A DNA stretch of 41,531 nucleotides from Eubacterium minutum ATCC 700079 (GCA_003433295.1 CP016202.1:642807-684337); one strand, 5' to 3'; positions 7,075-16,727 are shown, counted from the first letter of the stretch. Numbers and translations: made by a program. The notes: a model not told the origin generated them from the sequence alone.

Positions 7075-8472
7075 TCAGGCTTTTTTATACCCTTGAATCT
7101 CTATTTTAAAATCCATCCCTTCTTCATACGGAAGGAAGCTGTAATTGATCCCTTTGCTCTCCAGCAGCATCTTGACTATATACAAGCCCATTCCGCTGCC
7201 GCCCATCTCGGAATTTCTGCTTTCATCTATCCTGTACAATGGTTCAAATATCTTCTCAAGTTTGTCCTCATCGATTGGAACGCATTGATTCTTTACCGAA
7301 AGATAGTTCTGTTTCAAAGTGATTTCAACATTTTTGTTTTTTTCCGTGTAATGAATCGCATTGGAAATAATATTGGACAGCACCTTTTCAACTAAAGAAG
7401 CATTGTTGAAAACGGTGACCGGTTCAGTATTAACCGCAACCTTAACGCCTTTTGCCTCGGCGAAGATTCTGTACTCGTCAAAGACGTTTTCCAGAATTCC
7501 ATCCAGCCTGACTTCGCTCTCTTCGTTGTATGCGCCGCCCTTGATTTCATCGTGCGAAACCATAATATTGCGTATCATCTCATACATCTTATCAACAGTT
7601 GCAATCGACTCATTCAGGTATTTTGTATGATCCTTGTATTCTCCGATATTCAGCATCATGTTTTCCAGCATGACGCGCAAACTCGTGAGCGGGGTTTTAA
7701 GTTCGTGAGATGCCGCTCGCATAAATGTCAGCCGCTCTTTCTCCATTCCGGAAATCCGTATATTCTCTTTTTCAAGCGAATCTATCGTATTCCAGAGATC
7801 AGAATACAACTCGTTTATATGACTTCCCAATACGTTTATTTCATCATCTCCCATGACATTATAATGAGCATTTTTGTCGAGTTTCTTCATACTGCCGGTT
7901 ACTTTCACCATGTTTTTAATCGGTTTGGTCGTAAAGCGACTGTAGAAATACGAAAACAACAGCGCGCATATCAGTGACACGGCAATACTGTACGGCAATG
8001 TTTTTAGGGTTGCCGCTCTTGCCTCGGCTATGGGTCTGACGTCGGTCATGAGCTGTACGGTAATCACGCCGCCTCTGCTGTCTTTCACCTTTCTCACTTT
8101 AAGTATTATCGAATTCATATCCACATACTTGTCGTCTATGATTATTGTCAGATCCCCGGTGATCTCGGCGGATGGCTGCATATTGACAGTCTTGAACTGC
8201 TGAAAGAAATACTCTTTCTTGCCTGAGATTATGTTGACATTTACGTTTTTTGATTCGGAATACTCCTTGGCTCTTTTTAGAATTTCTTTTAGATTCTTCC
8301 CGTCAATTTTACCCGTCAGTTCAGTAATCTTTTTCGATGTGTCACTCTCTTTCTGATTGCGATATATCTGAGGGATCAGAAAAAAAATGCAGGTATGAAT
8401 GATTATGCTTACGGCGAGGAAGAGAGCCGTGGTGAGCATGAATATCTTCGGGAAAAGCTTAATCTTCGTCAT
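7075..8472 (-). CDS. Sensor histidine kinase (VncS-like)
   Basis: 465 residues. One transmembrane helix near 8-34, an extracytoplasmic domain of about 120 residues, a second helix near 159-177, then a HAMP-like linker. The phosphoacceptor is His256 in AASHELKTPL, followed by an ATPase domain with N-box (NIISNAIHYTEK) and GSGMGLYIVK. It should phosphorylate the response regulator encoded just upstream, with which it overlaps by 14 nt. Gene order resembles the pneumococcal Vex-VncRS locus. The large extracytoplasmic domain suggests a direct stimulus, unlike the short-loop BceS kinases. The ligand is unknown. Confidence 0.85.
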   Translation of the reverse strand: MTKIKLFPKIFMLTTALFLAVSIIIHTCIFFLIPQIYRNQKESDTSKKITELTGKIDGKNLKEILKRAKEYSESKNVNVNIISGKKEYFFQQFKTVNMQPSAEITGDLTIIIDDKYVDMNSIILKVRKVKDSRGGVITVQLMTDVRPIAEARAATLKTLPYSIAVSLICALLFSYFYSRFTTKPIKNMVKVTGSMKKLDKNAHYNVMGDDEINVLGSHINELYSDLWNTIDSLEKENIRISGMEKERLTFMRAASHELKTPLTSLRVMLENMMLNIGEYKDHTKYLNESIATVDKMYEMIRNIMVSHDEIKGGAYNEESEVRLDGILENVFDEYRIFAEAKGVKVAVNTEPVTVFNNASLVEKVLSNIISNAIHYTEKNKNVEITLKQNYLSVKNQCVPIDEDKLEKIFEPLYRIDESRNSEMGGSGMGLYIVKMLLESKGINYSFLPYEEGMDFKIEIQGYKKA

Positions 8473-9148
8473 ATCTGTAACCGACTCCCTTTACCGTGGT
8501 CAAACACTCCAGATGGAGTTTTTTTCTCAAATTCTTTACGTAGACATCGACAACTCTGTCAAACGGCGCCTCGTCGTCCGTCCACAGTGCCGAGAGAATA
8601 TAGTCTCTGCTCAGCGCCCTGCCTTTATTGTCGATCAGCAGTTTAAAAAGTTTGATTTCCTTTGTCGTCAACTTCGCGTCTTTCCCCTTGTAATAGCCCT
8701 TATATCCCTGAAAATCGACGCCGGCAAATCCTTTCTCCCACAGTACCGTCTCTTTTTCGCTGTTTCTGCGCAAAAGCGACTCTATCCTCTTGAGCAAAAT
8801 CATCAGAGAAAAAGGTTTGCTGATATAATCGTCCGCAAGTTCGTTGAAAGTCGTGAGTTGAGTCCCCTCGTCCGAAAGAGCGGTCAACATTATAACCGGT
8901 ACGTTGCTGACCTGTCTGATATTTCTTAGCGTTTCAATTCCGTTAAGCCTCGGCATCATAATATCAAGAAGCACCAGAGAAGCATCTCTGAAATGATCAA
9001 GGACTTCTTCTCCGTTCGCAACCGCGATTACGTTAAAGCCCTTTGATTTCAGGAATTCTTCGACGCCCTCTCTTGTTATCTTCTCGTCTTCTGCTATCAA
9101 TACCGTATATTTACTGTTTTCGTTCAAATTATCTCTTGTTCCGGACAC
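8459..9148 (-). CDS. OmpR-family response regulator (VncR-like)
   Basis: 229 residues: receiver domain with the phosphorylated Asp62 in LVLLDIMMP and the acidic pair near residues 20-21, then a winged-helix DNA-binding domain (residues about 135-228) with the usual VDVYVKNLRKKL and VKGVGYRY segments. The GTG at 9148 has GGGAGG seven bases upstream; the frame stays open further up but without a better site. It is expected to bind tandem direct repeats, and the boxes at 12628-12646 and 6631-6649 are the natural candidates. Confidence 0.85.
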   Translation of the reverse strand: MSGTRDNLNENSKYTVLIAEDEKITREGVEEFLKSKGFNVIAVANGEEVLDHFRDASLVLLDIMMPRLNGIETLRNIRQVSNVPVIMLTALSDEGTQLTTFNELADDYISKPFSLMILLKRIESLLRRNSEKETVLWEKGFAGVDFQGYKGYYKGKDAKLTTKEIKLFKLLIDNKGRALSRDYILSALWTDDEAPFDRVVDVYVKNLRKKLHLECLTTVKGVGYRYDED

Positions 9149-9235
9149 TTGTCTTCCTCCCGATAACCCATGTTTTCCGGCGTAACTTCCATAAGCTTTA
9201 CCGCTGCAATCCACTTATAAACCCATATATATTTT

Positions 9236-9266
9236 AACCTCTTGCATAACAATTATGCAAGAGGTT
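9236..9266. repeat. Perfect 14-bp hairpin between transporter and two-component genes
   Basis: Arms AACCTCTTGCATAA (9236-9249) and TTATGCAAGAGGTT (9253-9266) pair perfectly around a 3-nt loop. There is no U-run on either strand, so it is not a standard terminator. It could be an mRNA-stabilising or processing hairpin that sets different levels for the transporter and the regulator. Confidence 0.6.
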
Positions 9267-9302
9267 TCACAATGCTTCTTACCTTATCGCGCAGTCGGTG
9301 AT

Positions 9303-9932
9303 TCACATAACTATGTTCTTTTTTTTCAGGGTCAAAACCTTGTCCGCCTCAGCTGCAAGTTTTTTACTGTGCGTAACCACTATCACACACTTGTTTTCTT
9401 CGTGGGCCACCCGCTTCAAAAGTTCGATAATCCCCCTGGCTGTTTTTTCATCGAGGTTCCCCGTAGGCTCATCCGCCAGAATAACGGGAGCGTCCGAAAC
9501 CAGAGCGCGTCCTATCGCAACACGCTGCTGCTGCCCGCCCGAGAGTTTCATTACGTTCCTCGTCGTCTCATCCTTGCTCAGTCCGAGATTGAGCAGAGTT
9601 TCCTCTCCGGCGTCAGGGCTTACCAGTTTCAGATTTTCGATGGGCGTCATATAGTCGATCAGATTGTAATTCTGAAAAACGAGTGAAATCTGCTTCTGTC
9701 TGTGATGTGAATGACCTTTGACCGTTATGTCTTCCCCGTTGAACTTAACCACGCCTTTGCTCGGAGAGTCCAGACCTGCCAGAAGTCCGAGCATTGTCGA
9801 CTTGCCTTCTCCGGAATTCCCCACTATCGCATACATGGTTCCTTCCTCAAATTCCATGCTCACATCCCTGAGAACCTTTTTGTTCATCTTCTCATATGAA
9901 TAATCTACGTGTTCCATGCTTAATATACTCAT
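9303..9932 (-). CDS. ABC transporter ATP-binding protein (Vex2/MacB-type)
   Basis: 209 residues, a complete small ATPase: Walker A GNSGEGKS at 38-45, Q-loop in VFQNYN, signature LSGGQQQR, Walker [13 protein letters not shown] and the switch His in VVVTHS. The glutamate in Walker A (SGEGKS rather than SGSGKS) is a mild variant. It belongs to the LolD/MacB/Vex2 group that serves FtsX-type permeases, and the two such genes lie directly upstream (14-nt gap). The ATG at 9932 has AAGGAGG. Probable role: energising export or mechanotransmission at the membrane, for example peptide export or antimicrobial defence. Confidence 0.88.
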   Translation of the reverse strand: MSILSMEHVDYSYEKMNKKVLRDVSMEFEEGTMYAIVGNSGEGKSTMLGLLAGLDSPSKGVVKFNGEDITVKGHSHHRQKQISLVFQNYNLIDYMTPIENLKLVSPDAGEETLLNLGLSKDETTRNVMKLSGGQQQRVAIGRALVSDAPVILADEPTGNLDEKTARGIIELLKRVAHEENKCVIVVTHSKKLAAEADKVLTLKKKNIVM

Positions 9933-9945
9933 TATATGTTCCTCC

Positions 9946-11196
9946 TTAGCTCATCTTCGATAAAATTTCCTTAGGTTTCTGCACGGCTATCGGCGCGTAG
10001 GCGATCGAAACTGAAATCAGTATTACCAGTATCCCCACCAGACAAACCAGTGCATATTCTCCTCCGCTCAAAGCATTGTCCATAAGATTCTTTGAGCTTA
10101 TTCCGTCATGTGCTCCCCCCGATACACTTATAAAAATGCTGCTCAGGCGTTCGGCAATGAATTTCCCCGCCGCAAACGACGCCACAAGACTCGCCGTTCC
10201 TATGATAAACAGTTCCATAATCATCTGCCTCATTACGTTCGCCTTTGAAATTCCGATGGAAACCAATATCCCGATTTCATTTATTCTACTTCTTATCCAG
10301 AATATCAGTACAAACGACAATATCAAAATACTTGTAATCCCCATACCGATCATAAATACCTTTATAATCTTTTCTACATTTTCCAGCGAAGAAACAACCC
10401 CTTTTGACGCTTCGCTTTCGTTTCTGATGCTGAGTTTTCCCCACGGCAGGTTCTGCATTTTTGCCTTTTTTACGACTTCGTTCACTACTTTCGGATTCTT
10501 TGTGAAATACCACGCCTTCGAAATCTCAGGCTTCCCCTTCTTCAAATTCAATGCCTGCGCGGACTTGAGATCGGTGAAAATATTGTTTTCCACCATCTCG
10601 GAAGGAAGAACTCCCTGTCCCTTGTCGTTTCCCGAAAAAATCCCGACAACCTTCAGGGTAATCTTCTTTTCACCGCTTCTGATTTCAAATTTGTCCCCCG
10701 GCTTCAAATGATTCTTTTTCGCAAACACCTCATGGATGAGAGCCGCTCTCCTGCTCCCCGTTCCGATATGTTTCCCCTTGACGAGTTCAAAGGCCTTGCT
10801 CGAAAACTGCGGGTAGGCGCTGCTGTCGGAAATTCCGTTGATCCCCGCCTCTTGATGCCCCTTTGCGGCATCGCCGATGTCTATATTCTTATTCCTGTTT
10901 TCGACGAGTTTTTTATCGGTCGTTGCAACGTAATTGAATTGATAGTTATGTCCTCTCACGCTGTCAAGTTTGAGCAGCTTGTCTGCATCTTTCTGCGAAA
11001 ACGCTTCTTTTCTGCCCTCGACCGAGAAAGAGGAATTTATACTCTTATCCACTTTCTTTTTCATCGAATTCATTGCCTTGTTCACTGACAAACCGCCGGC
11101 AATTCCGGAGAAAATCACGCTCATTATCAGAAACATGATCAAAGTTTTGATTTTTTTTCGTCTTACTGCTGTTATTCCACGGCTAAATGTGGTCAA
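9946..11196 (-). CDS. FtsX-like ABC permease (Vex1-like)
   Basis: 416 residues: an N-terminal transmembrane helix after a basic leader, a large extracytoplasmic MacB-type domain of about 240 residues, then three helices near residues 280-410 forming the FtsX domain. It starts at TTG 11196 with GGAGGAGATATT just upstream. It is a paralogue of the next gene upstream (RRKKIKTLIMFLI versus TRKKVKTLIMLLV at the N-terminus) and should pair with it and the ATPase. Its size order resembles Vex1-Vex2-Vex3 of Streptococcus pneumoniae, although there the ATPase sits between the permeases. Confidence 0.82.
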   Translation of the reverse strand: MTTFSRGITAVRRKKIKTLIMFLIMSVIFSGIAGGLSVNKAMNSMKKKVDKSINSSFSVEGRKEAFSQKDADKLLKLDSVRGHNYQFNYVATTDKKLVENRNKNIDIGDAAKGHQEAGINGISDSSAYPQFSSKAFELVKGKHIGTGSRRAALIHEVFAKKNHLKPGDKFEIRSGEKKITLKVVGIFSGNDKGQGVLPSEMVENNIFTDLKSAQALNLKKGKPEISKAWYFTKNPKVVNEVVKKAKMQNLPWGKLSIRNESEASKGVVSSLENVEKIIKVFMIGMGITSILILSFVLIFWIRSRINEIGILVSIGISKANVMRQMIMELFIIGTASLVASFAAGKFIAERLSSIFISVSGGAHDGISSKNLMDNALSGGEYALVCLVGILVILISVSIAYAPIAVQKPKEILSKMS

Positions 11197-11217
11197 AATA
11201 TCTCCTCCTATCTCAAA

Positions 11218-12582
11218 CTACTCAAATTCAGAAAGTAACTGTTTAGGCTTTGCTCTGAGCATAGGCAGCGATGCGATCAACACAGCCAGCGCAATGACTG
11301 CGGCTCCTATGAGTACCAGATACAGAACATCCATTCCCTGAATGCTTACCGAAAGGTGATCTATTGTCTTGGTGAGCACCGATGAATCCGCATCCGCTCC
11401 GACATTCATCTGGTCCGAAATGTCCGCCATGCTGCTGTCCTGCGCACGCTCCAGCAGGTGATTGCCGACGTTCTGTACTATGGCCTTGGTACTCAGTATT
11501 GAAACTCCCGCGCCTACCGCGAAAACTATCAGAAGTTCGGAAACGTATTGCAGCAGCAGTTTTCCTTTTGAGATACCCAGTGACATGAATATAGCCAGTT
11601 CTTTTTTCCTCTCCTTCATCCACATAAACAGAATCAGGGTCAGGAGTATGATCATCATTATCACGGATGCTATCAGGATCATGTTCGTAAGTTTATATAT
11701 TCCCGTGATGGTGGAATTCGCAACCGCGAAGTAACTTCCGTTCTTTATCATTTCATACTTTTGCCAGTCTATGTTCTCCTTCTTTGCATCATTTATGATC
11801 GACTGGACTGAACTTCCCGATTTTGCGAAAAACGAAGCGTCGTTGTATACATCGTTCCTGCCGTCGCTCCGATAACTGTTGAGAGTTCTCGCCGTATGCA
11901 GGTCACTCATTATTATGTTCTCGTAAAGTTCCAGATGTGATGCCGGCGTTCTCGAATTTTTTCCCGAGAAAATACCGACAATTTCCGGTCTTGCCGTCTT
12001 TTCTCCCTTGCCTTCATTCTCCACGACTTTCGTGTTGGTCGTAAGCTTGAGTTTGTCTCCGATTTTCAGGTTGTTTTTCTTTGCCAGTTCTTCGTGTATG
12101 AGAACCTTGTTTTTGTCGTTCTCCCTCAGATGTCTTCCCTTTACAAGTTTAAGACTTCCCGAGCGGAATTTTCCTTCGATCTCCGATTTGTTCACACCTA
12201 TCACATCCGTCGCTTTCATGACCTCCGGTTTTGTCTGTGATTCATCATCGAGGTGTTTAAGCTCCCCGTTTTTGAAATCGACCGTCGCCACCATCCTCTT
12301 TACATGGTCTTTCACGTGCTTGGATTTGAGAACCTTATCTATCTCTTCGTTAGTTACGGTTCCGAGACCTCTTCCCTGATCGGATGTATACCTGATGTCG
12401 TTTTTGAGGGTAACTCCCGCAAATATGGTTCGCTCCAGCGCTTCAGCCGACTTGCGCATTGACGTTTTTACCGCAAGCCCGCTCAGAATAGCCGTCGACA
12501 TCAAAATCAGCACCAACAGCATTATAAGAGTTTTAACTTTTTTTCTTGTAATATAGAGCCATGCTCTATTTAAATATGACAT
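11218..12582 (-). CDS. FtsX-like ABC permease (Vex3-like)
   Basis: 454 residues, first gene of the transporter operon. N-terminal helix (residues about 15-35), extracytoplasmic MacB-like domain to about residue 300, then an FtsX core with three helices and a short serine/aspartate-rich loop between the last two. The ATG at 12582 has AAGGAGG eight bases upstream. It is followed after 21 nt by the second permease. The promoter region carries the direct-repeat box at 12628-12646, so the operon is probably induced by its own two-component system. Confidence 0.83.
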   Translation of the reverse strand: MSYLNRAWLYITRKKVKTLIMLLVLILMSTAILSGLAVKTSMRKSAEALERTIFAGVTLKNDIRYTSDQGRGLGTVTNEEIDKVLKSKHVKDHVKRMVATVDFKNGELKHLDDESQTKPEVMKATDVIGVNKSEIEGKFRSGSLKLVKGRHLRENDKNKVLIHEELAKKNNLKIGDKLKLTTNTKVVENEGKGEKTARPEIVGIFSGKNSRTPASHLELYENIIMSDLHTARTLNSYRSDGRNDVYNDASFFAKSGSSVQSIINDAKKENIDWQKYEMIKNGSYFAVANSTITGIYKLTNMILIASVIMMIILLTLILFMWMKERKKELAIFMSLGISKGKLLLQYVSELLIVFAVGAGVSILSTKAIVQNVGNHLLERAQDSSMADISDQMNVGADADSSVLTKTIDHLSVSIQGMDVLYLVLIGAAVIALAVLIASLPMLRAKPKQLLSEFE

Positions 12583-12627
12583 ATCTTCAGCCTCCTTGAT
12601 TTTTTATGAGGCGAATTTATCATATCC

Positions 12628-12646
12628 ATATGAAACCGATATGAAA
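12628..12646 (-). promoter_or_regulatory. Direct-repeat response-regulator box upstream of the permease operon
   Basis: ATATGAAACCGATATGAAA contains two ATATGAAA half-sites with an 11-bp period. On the minus strand a -10-like TATGAT follows after a few bases, with no good -35, so the box occupies the -35 region as expected for an activated OmpR-type promoter. The same box is at 6631-6649. Confidence 0.65.
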
Positions 12647-12651
12647 CACTG

Positions 12652-12684
12652 AAAAAAAAAACAAAAAAAGAAGCCGCAAGCTTC
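12652..12684 (-). terminator. Rho-independent terminator of the pilus/AraC operon
   Basis: The minus-strand stem GAAGC-TTGCG-GCTTC (12670-12684) is followed by a long T-rich run (12652-12669). It sits 37 nt after the AraC stop codon and insulates the pilus operon from the transporter promoter. Confidence 0.85.
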
Positions 12685-12720
12685 AATTCACCGCCTTTTC
12701 CAGTTCCGCCGCGTAAGCCT

Positions 12721-13752
12721 TCAGCGTTCTCCTTTATCGCGTACATGGTTGGCCGTTCTGCACAAGAGCTTATACTCGCTGGGAGTCATCCCGTATCTTT
12801 TCTTGAATGCCAATGAGAACTTACTCTGATTGCTATACCCGCTTTTAAAGGCAATTTCCGATATGGCGCGCTCAGGATAATTTTCTATAAACGCCTTGGC
12901 GCTGTTCATCTTTATGCCTATATGAAACGCTCCGACTGTTGATCCCGTTATTGTAAGAAAGCATTTTTTTAAACTCGACTCGGAAATTCCATATTTTTTC
13001 GCCAACTCCGAAATACTTATTCTCTTAAAAGGATTGTTTAACAAAAACTCATAGCACTCTATAGTCGCATTATACACCGGCTCCGAATACGCAGTGATCT
13101 TTTTGAACTCGCTTTCTTTCAGGATGTTGACTTCAAGCAGCATTTCCATAACTTTAAGAGTCAGTATGGCTTTAATCGTCCTGTTATGACAACAGTTCCT
13201 GTAATTGAGTAATATCTTCATGATTTCATTTATTCTTTTGTTGGAATGTACCACCACTGATTTTTTGCCGTATCCCAACTTTCGCCTTAAAGATTTTATA
13301 TTTATCACTGCTAAAATATCGTTTTTTGACAATATCTTTTCAAGCTTTTTCGCGTTGATTATAACGGAAACGCCTTTGTACATCTTCATGGGAAACCTTA
13401 ACTCAAGCACGGAGTCTTTCCCGAATTCCCAAAATGTGAGATCACCTTTTCCAAAAAAAAAGCTTTCACACTTTTCTCTTGTTGTTTCGCAACAACCGTC
13501 GACACAGTACTCAAATTGAAGTAGATTTTCATCTGCTTTTAAACATTTTTTGGCGCATTCAAACTGAAAGGTGTCTATTTTTAAAGTAATCCCTTCAATC
13601 AGTTCATACGACACCATCGTACCCGTACCCGTTTCATTTACGATCCTGTACATACAGGAATTTTTTCTTACCTTCTTTTCAATAAACTTAAAACCGTTAT
13701 ATGTCTTAATTTCCCGCACATTCTTATACATAAAACTCATATCCGAATACAT
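12721..13752 (-). CDS. AraC-family transcriptional regulator
   Basis: 343 residues. The C-terminal 100 residues form the double helix-turn-helix of AraC/XylS proteins: ISISELAKKYGISESSLKK for the first and AISEIAFKSGYSNQSKFSLA for the second, ending in the RYGMTPSEYK signature. The N-terminal 230 residues, with several Cys (ECAKKC, CVDGCCE), match no sensor domain that I know. The gene begins inside the end of the pilus tip gene: start at 13752, or at an ATG at 13740 that forms an ATGA overlap with the tip gene stop. It is therefore the last gene of the pilus operon and a likely regulator of it. Confidence 0.8.
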   Translation of the reverse strand: MYSDMSFMYKNVREIKTYNGFKFIEKKVRKNSCMYRIVNETGTGTMVSYELIEGITLKIDTFQFECAKKCLKADENLLQFEYCVDGCCETTREKCESFFFGKGDLTFWEFGKDSVLELRFPMKMYKGVSVIINAKKLEKILSKNDILAVINIKSLRRKLGYGKKSVVVHSNKRINEIMKILLNYRNCCHNRTIKAILTLKVMEMLLEVNILKESEFKKITAYSEPVYNATIECYEFLLNNPFKRISISELAKKYGISESSLKKCFLTITGSTVGAFHIGIKMNSAKAFIENYPERAISEIAFKSGYSNQSKFSLAFKKRYGMTPSEYKLLCRTANHVRDKGER

Positions 13753-16727
13753 GTCCGTCGAATAAACAGCAATGCCAATATGGTTATGAAAGTTCCCACA
13801 ACATAGAATATGTATGTTCCCGATCCTCCCGCATTGGGAAGTTTATATAACTTCGTATTCGAAATGTTATATATGCCATTTACGATGGTATTATCACCTA
13901 CTTTACCCGAGGGTCTGAATGCTTCGCCTTTAGAATTGTAAACTATGATCCCGTTCTTATCGGTAAACGAAATGTACCACTTTCTATCCTTACCTTTCTC
14001 GTAGCCTTTAGGCGCAAAAGTTTCTTCCAGGATATAATATCCCGTTTCCATATCTGCAATGAGAAAGGTTCCGTCAGCTCCGCTCTGAAGCTCTGCACTC
14101 GCGGGACCTTCCCTGTGCCAGTTTGATATCAGACTTTCATCGCTCCCTGTCAATTTCGCGTAATAGAGCCTAAATTTTGCTCCCGGCAACACTCCGTTAT
14201 CTTCGCTGTCAATCTTCTTGAACTTAAGATCTATATCCGACTGAACCACCGGTTTGGGATATCTTTTTGAAGTAAACTTGCCGCTTGCCGTTTCATACTC
14301 CACGATCGCCGATCGGTTTGAATAAAATCCGGCTTTAAGGCTTGATGTATTGTTTTTCGTTTCGAGCAGATCCGTGTCTTTATCCCCCTTATCGGGATAT
14401 TTTCCCTGTTTCTCGGTCAACTCTTTTTTCGCTGTAAAATTCGACTTCACATTAAACGACAATGTGTATTTGTTTGACGAGCCGATGCTGTAGTTGTCCT
14501 TAAACTTCAGCTTTATGCTGCCGGTGCTCTCAGCGGAAGACGACGGTGTATAGTTTACCGATCCGATAAATTTTTCTCCTCCGTTTACCGCTCTTCCTAT
14601 ATTGCCGCCGGCACTATTGATAGCGCCGTCTACTCGCCAAACTATCTCTTTTTTGATCTGTCCGCCTGTGTCTTTATACTCACGCACAACTTTAAGATCC
14701 GGTGATGTCGTATTCATATTCACATATTTGCTGAGTTGATCGGTTATACGCACATTGGAAGGATAGAGCGACGCCTTTATTTTCTCAAAAGCTTCTTTGA
14801 TCTGATCTCCCGACTCCGCAAGGTAGTAATCACCCGGATTGGACATCTTTTCCAACGCCTTATACTGAACCAACTGCCCTGTCGAACGTATTCCTATGGT
14901 GAAGGTACGAGTATCGAAATTTTTGGGTAGAAAGTAATCCTGATAGAATTTAATCGTCGGCGTTTCGGCGGTGTCCTGAGACATCTGTCGCCAAATAAAT
15001 TCATCCTCTCCCGTCTTCTCCATGATCGCGTTGGGGAGTCCGTCGCTTATAAAGATCATGTATTTATCATTGCCGTCATTTCTAACTTCTCTGTCCTTGA
15101 GAAACTCATTGGCACGCAACAATGCCGACGAATAATTTGTAGATCCTCCTTCCTTATACCTTACATCAGCGTAAGGAACGCTTCCGCTTTTTGCAAGTGT
15201 TGTCCATCCCTGCACCGACTTGGTGTATTTATCCTTATCTCCCGGCCACGTGTCCTTGTTGGACGTACTCCAAGCGGATCCGCAGAATGTCATCACCGCA
15301 ACCTTATTTTGCTTATTCATATTCATTATATCCGAAACAAGACCGCCCGCCTTACTCTGCGAAGAATGGGTTGAACCGATACCGTTCACAAGTTCATTGG
15401 CCGCAAAGTCACGCTGAACCATATTGCCGTTGAACATAAATTTATTGTTTACCATGGAACCCGTATTATCGACAACAAGAAGCACATCTATCGGTTTTTC
15501 TCTTACTCCCCCCGTCACATCGAGGTATAGCCTGTAATCTTTCTTGCCGTTTACATCGGTTTCGGAATTCTTGCCGGTACTGCCGGGCTTGTTATCGCGT
15601 AGACTGTCTATCCTCTTGTGGATTGAAATTTTATCGTTATATATGGTCTGAGCGTACGCCGGAGCGTAAATTTTCTCTTTTGTTTTTTTATAGAAAGAAA
15701 ACTTTGTATTATAATACCATAAAAAGTAATGTTTGTAGACAGAAACTATCCCTCCCGCGTGCTCCGCAAGATATTTATCTCCATCCTTGTCGGCTATAAA
15801 TCTCTTAACGCTCTGCGTTTCAGGCTCCGATTTATCTTTTTTAAAGTCAAAAAGTGTATTGTAACCGTCGTCAAAAGTCTTCCCCTGCAAATTTCTGCTC
15901 AGGAAAATTCCATTATGTTTAATCGTGTAATATTTACTGCTATGCTTACTTTTAGCTACCTGCCACAAGGAGCCGGGATTGTAAAGTACGTTCTCCACGA
16001 TGTCAGCTCTTTTGTCGCATTTTAAAGCGTTGAATTTTGATCCTGTCGTTTCGGCTTCCACCACATATCTTCTGCCATCTTCTTTTTCGGCAACCATAAC
16101 AAGCTCATCCGCAGGTTTTATATCACTGTACTTTACCAGCTCATATCGTGTACCGTCGATTTCACTCGTCATGACTTTCTTTTCACCGTATTCGATATCA
16201 TATCCGTCTACGGGTTCCTCGCGTACCGAATAATTGTACGGTTTCCCCTTTGACTTCTCATACTGCAGGCCGGTAAAAGTATGTTTCCATCCGTGCGATG
16301 CGTTGATCACAGCCGGTGAGCCGTACTCTTTTCCATCCCGTAACAGCTGAACCTTGACGGAATCATTTATATGTGAGGCGTTTCCGTCGGACCAAACCTT
16401 TCTCACGAGGAACGAAGTTTCGTTCTCCCCTCCGCGCACATGTCCGGCATGCGATTTTTTAACGGAAAGCGATTTTTTCTTTACATCGGACGCATTAGGC
16501 GCTTTAGACGACTTATTACCGCGAAGCGAACTTTTTTTATCCGAACCGGATTTTCCACCTTTAAAAAAGGCGCCCGAATTTACCGTCGACTTCTTGGTCC
16601 GGCTGCCCATCTTCTCTGCTTTTCCGTAGGACACCGGTATTTGAAGCATCATGCATACAATGAGAGAAATCGTCATGCAGATTAATGTTATCCTTTTTCT
16701 GTTGTTTTTATCTTTTATTTTTTTCAT
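13737..16727 (-). CDS. Pilus tip adhesin with von Willebrand A domain
   Basis: 996 residues from the ATG at 16727 (a TTG at 16739 is an alternative). A Sec signal spans residues about 8-36, followed by a Ser/Lys-rich stretch. A Cna-B-type domain covers about 105-185, then a von Willebrand A domain covers about 412-655 whose metal site is DNTGS in place of the common DxSxS. A SpaA/prealbumin-like domain near 850-940 has the E-box YILEETFAPKGY. The C-terminal sorting signal is LPNAGG, a hydrophobic helix and RRTCIRI. It should cap the pilus and mediate adhesion, linked by the class C sortases. Its substitution of Ala for Thr in LPxTG is noteworthy. Confidence 0.85.
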   Translation of the reverse strand: MKKIKDKNNRKRITLICMTISLIVCMMLQIPVSYGKAEKMGSRTKKSTVNSGAFFKGGKSGSDKKSSLRGNKSSKAPNASDVKKKSLSVKKSHAGHVRGGENETSFLVRKVWSDGNASHINDSVKVQLLRDGKEYGSPAVINASHGWKHTFTGLQYEKSKGKPYNYSVREEPVDGYDIEYGEKKVMTSEIDGTRYELVKYSDIKPADELVMVAEKEDGRRYVVEAETTGSKFNALKCDKRADIVENVLYNPGSLWQVAKSKHSSKYYTIKHNGIFLSRNLQGKTFDDGYNTLFDFKKDKSEPETQSVKRFIADKDGDKYLAEHAGGIVSVYKHYFLWYYNTKFSFYKKTKEKIYAPAYAQTIYNDKISIHKRIDSLRDNKPGSTGKNSETDVNGKKDYRLYLDVTGGVREKPIDVLLVVDNTGSMVNNKFMFNGNMVQRDFAANELVNGIGSTHSSQSKAGGLVSDIMNMNKQNKVAVMTFCGSAWSTSNKDTWPGDKDKYTKSVQGWTTLAKSGSVPYADVRYKEGGSTNYSSALLRANEFLKDREVRNDGNDKYMIFISDGLPNAIMEKTGEDEFIWRQMSQDTAETPTIKFYQDYFLPKNFDTRTFTIGIRSTGQLVQYKALEKMSNPGDYYLAESGDQIKEAFEKIKASLYPSNVRITDQLSKYVNMNTTSPDLKVVREYKDTGGQIKKEIVWRVDGAINSAGGNIGRAVNGGEKFIGSVNYTPSSSAESTGSIKLKFKDNYSIGSSNKYTLSFNVKSNFTAKKELTEKQGKYPDKGDKDTDLLETKNNTSSLKAGFYSNRSAIVEYETASGKFTSKRYPKPVVQSDIDLKFKKIDSEDNGVLPGAKFRLYYAKLTGSDESLISNWHREGPASAELQSGADGTFLIADMETGYYILEETFAPKGYEKGKDRKWYISFTDKNGIIVYNSKGEAFRPSGKVGDNTIVNGIYNISNTKLYKLPNAGGSGTYIFYVVGTFITILALLFIRRTCIRI

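Noticed and set aside
9303-12582. Assignment as a BceAB-type bacitracin module
   Set aside because: There are two permeases of about 420-450 residues rather than one of about 650, and the kinase has a large sensor domain, which fits the Vex/Vnc pattern better.
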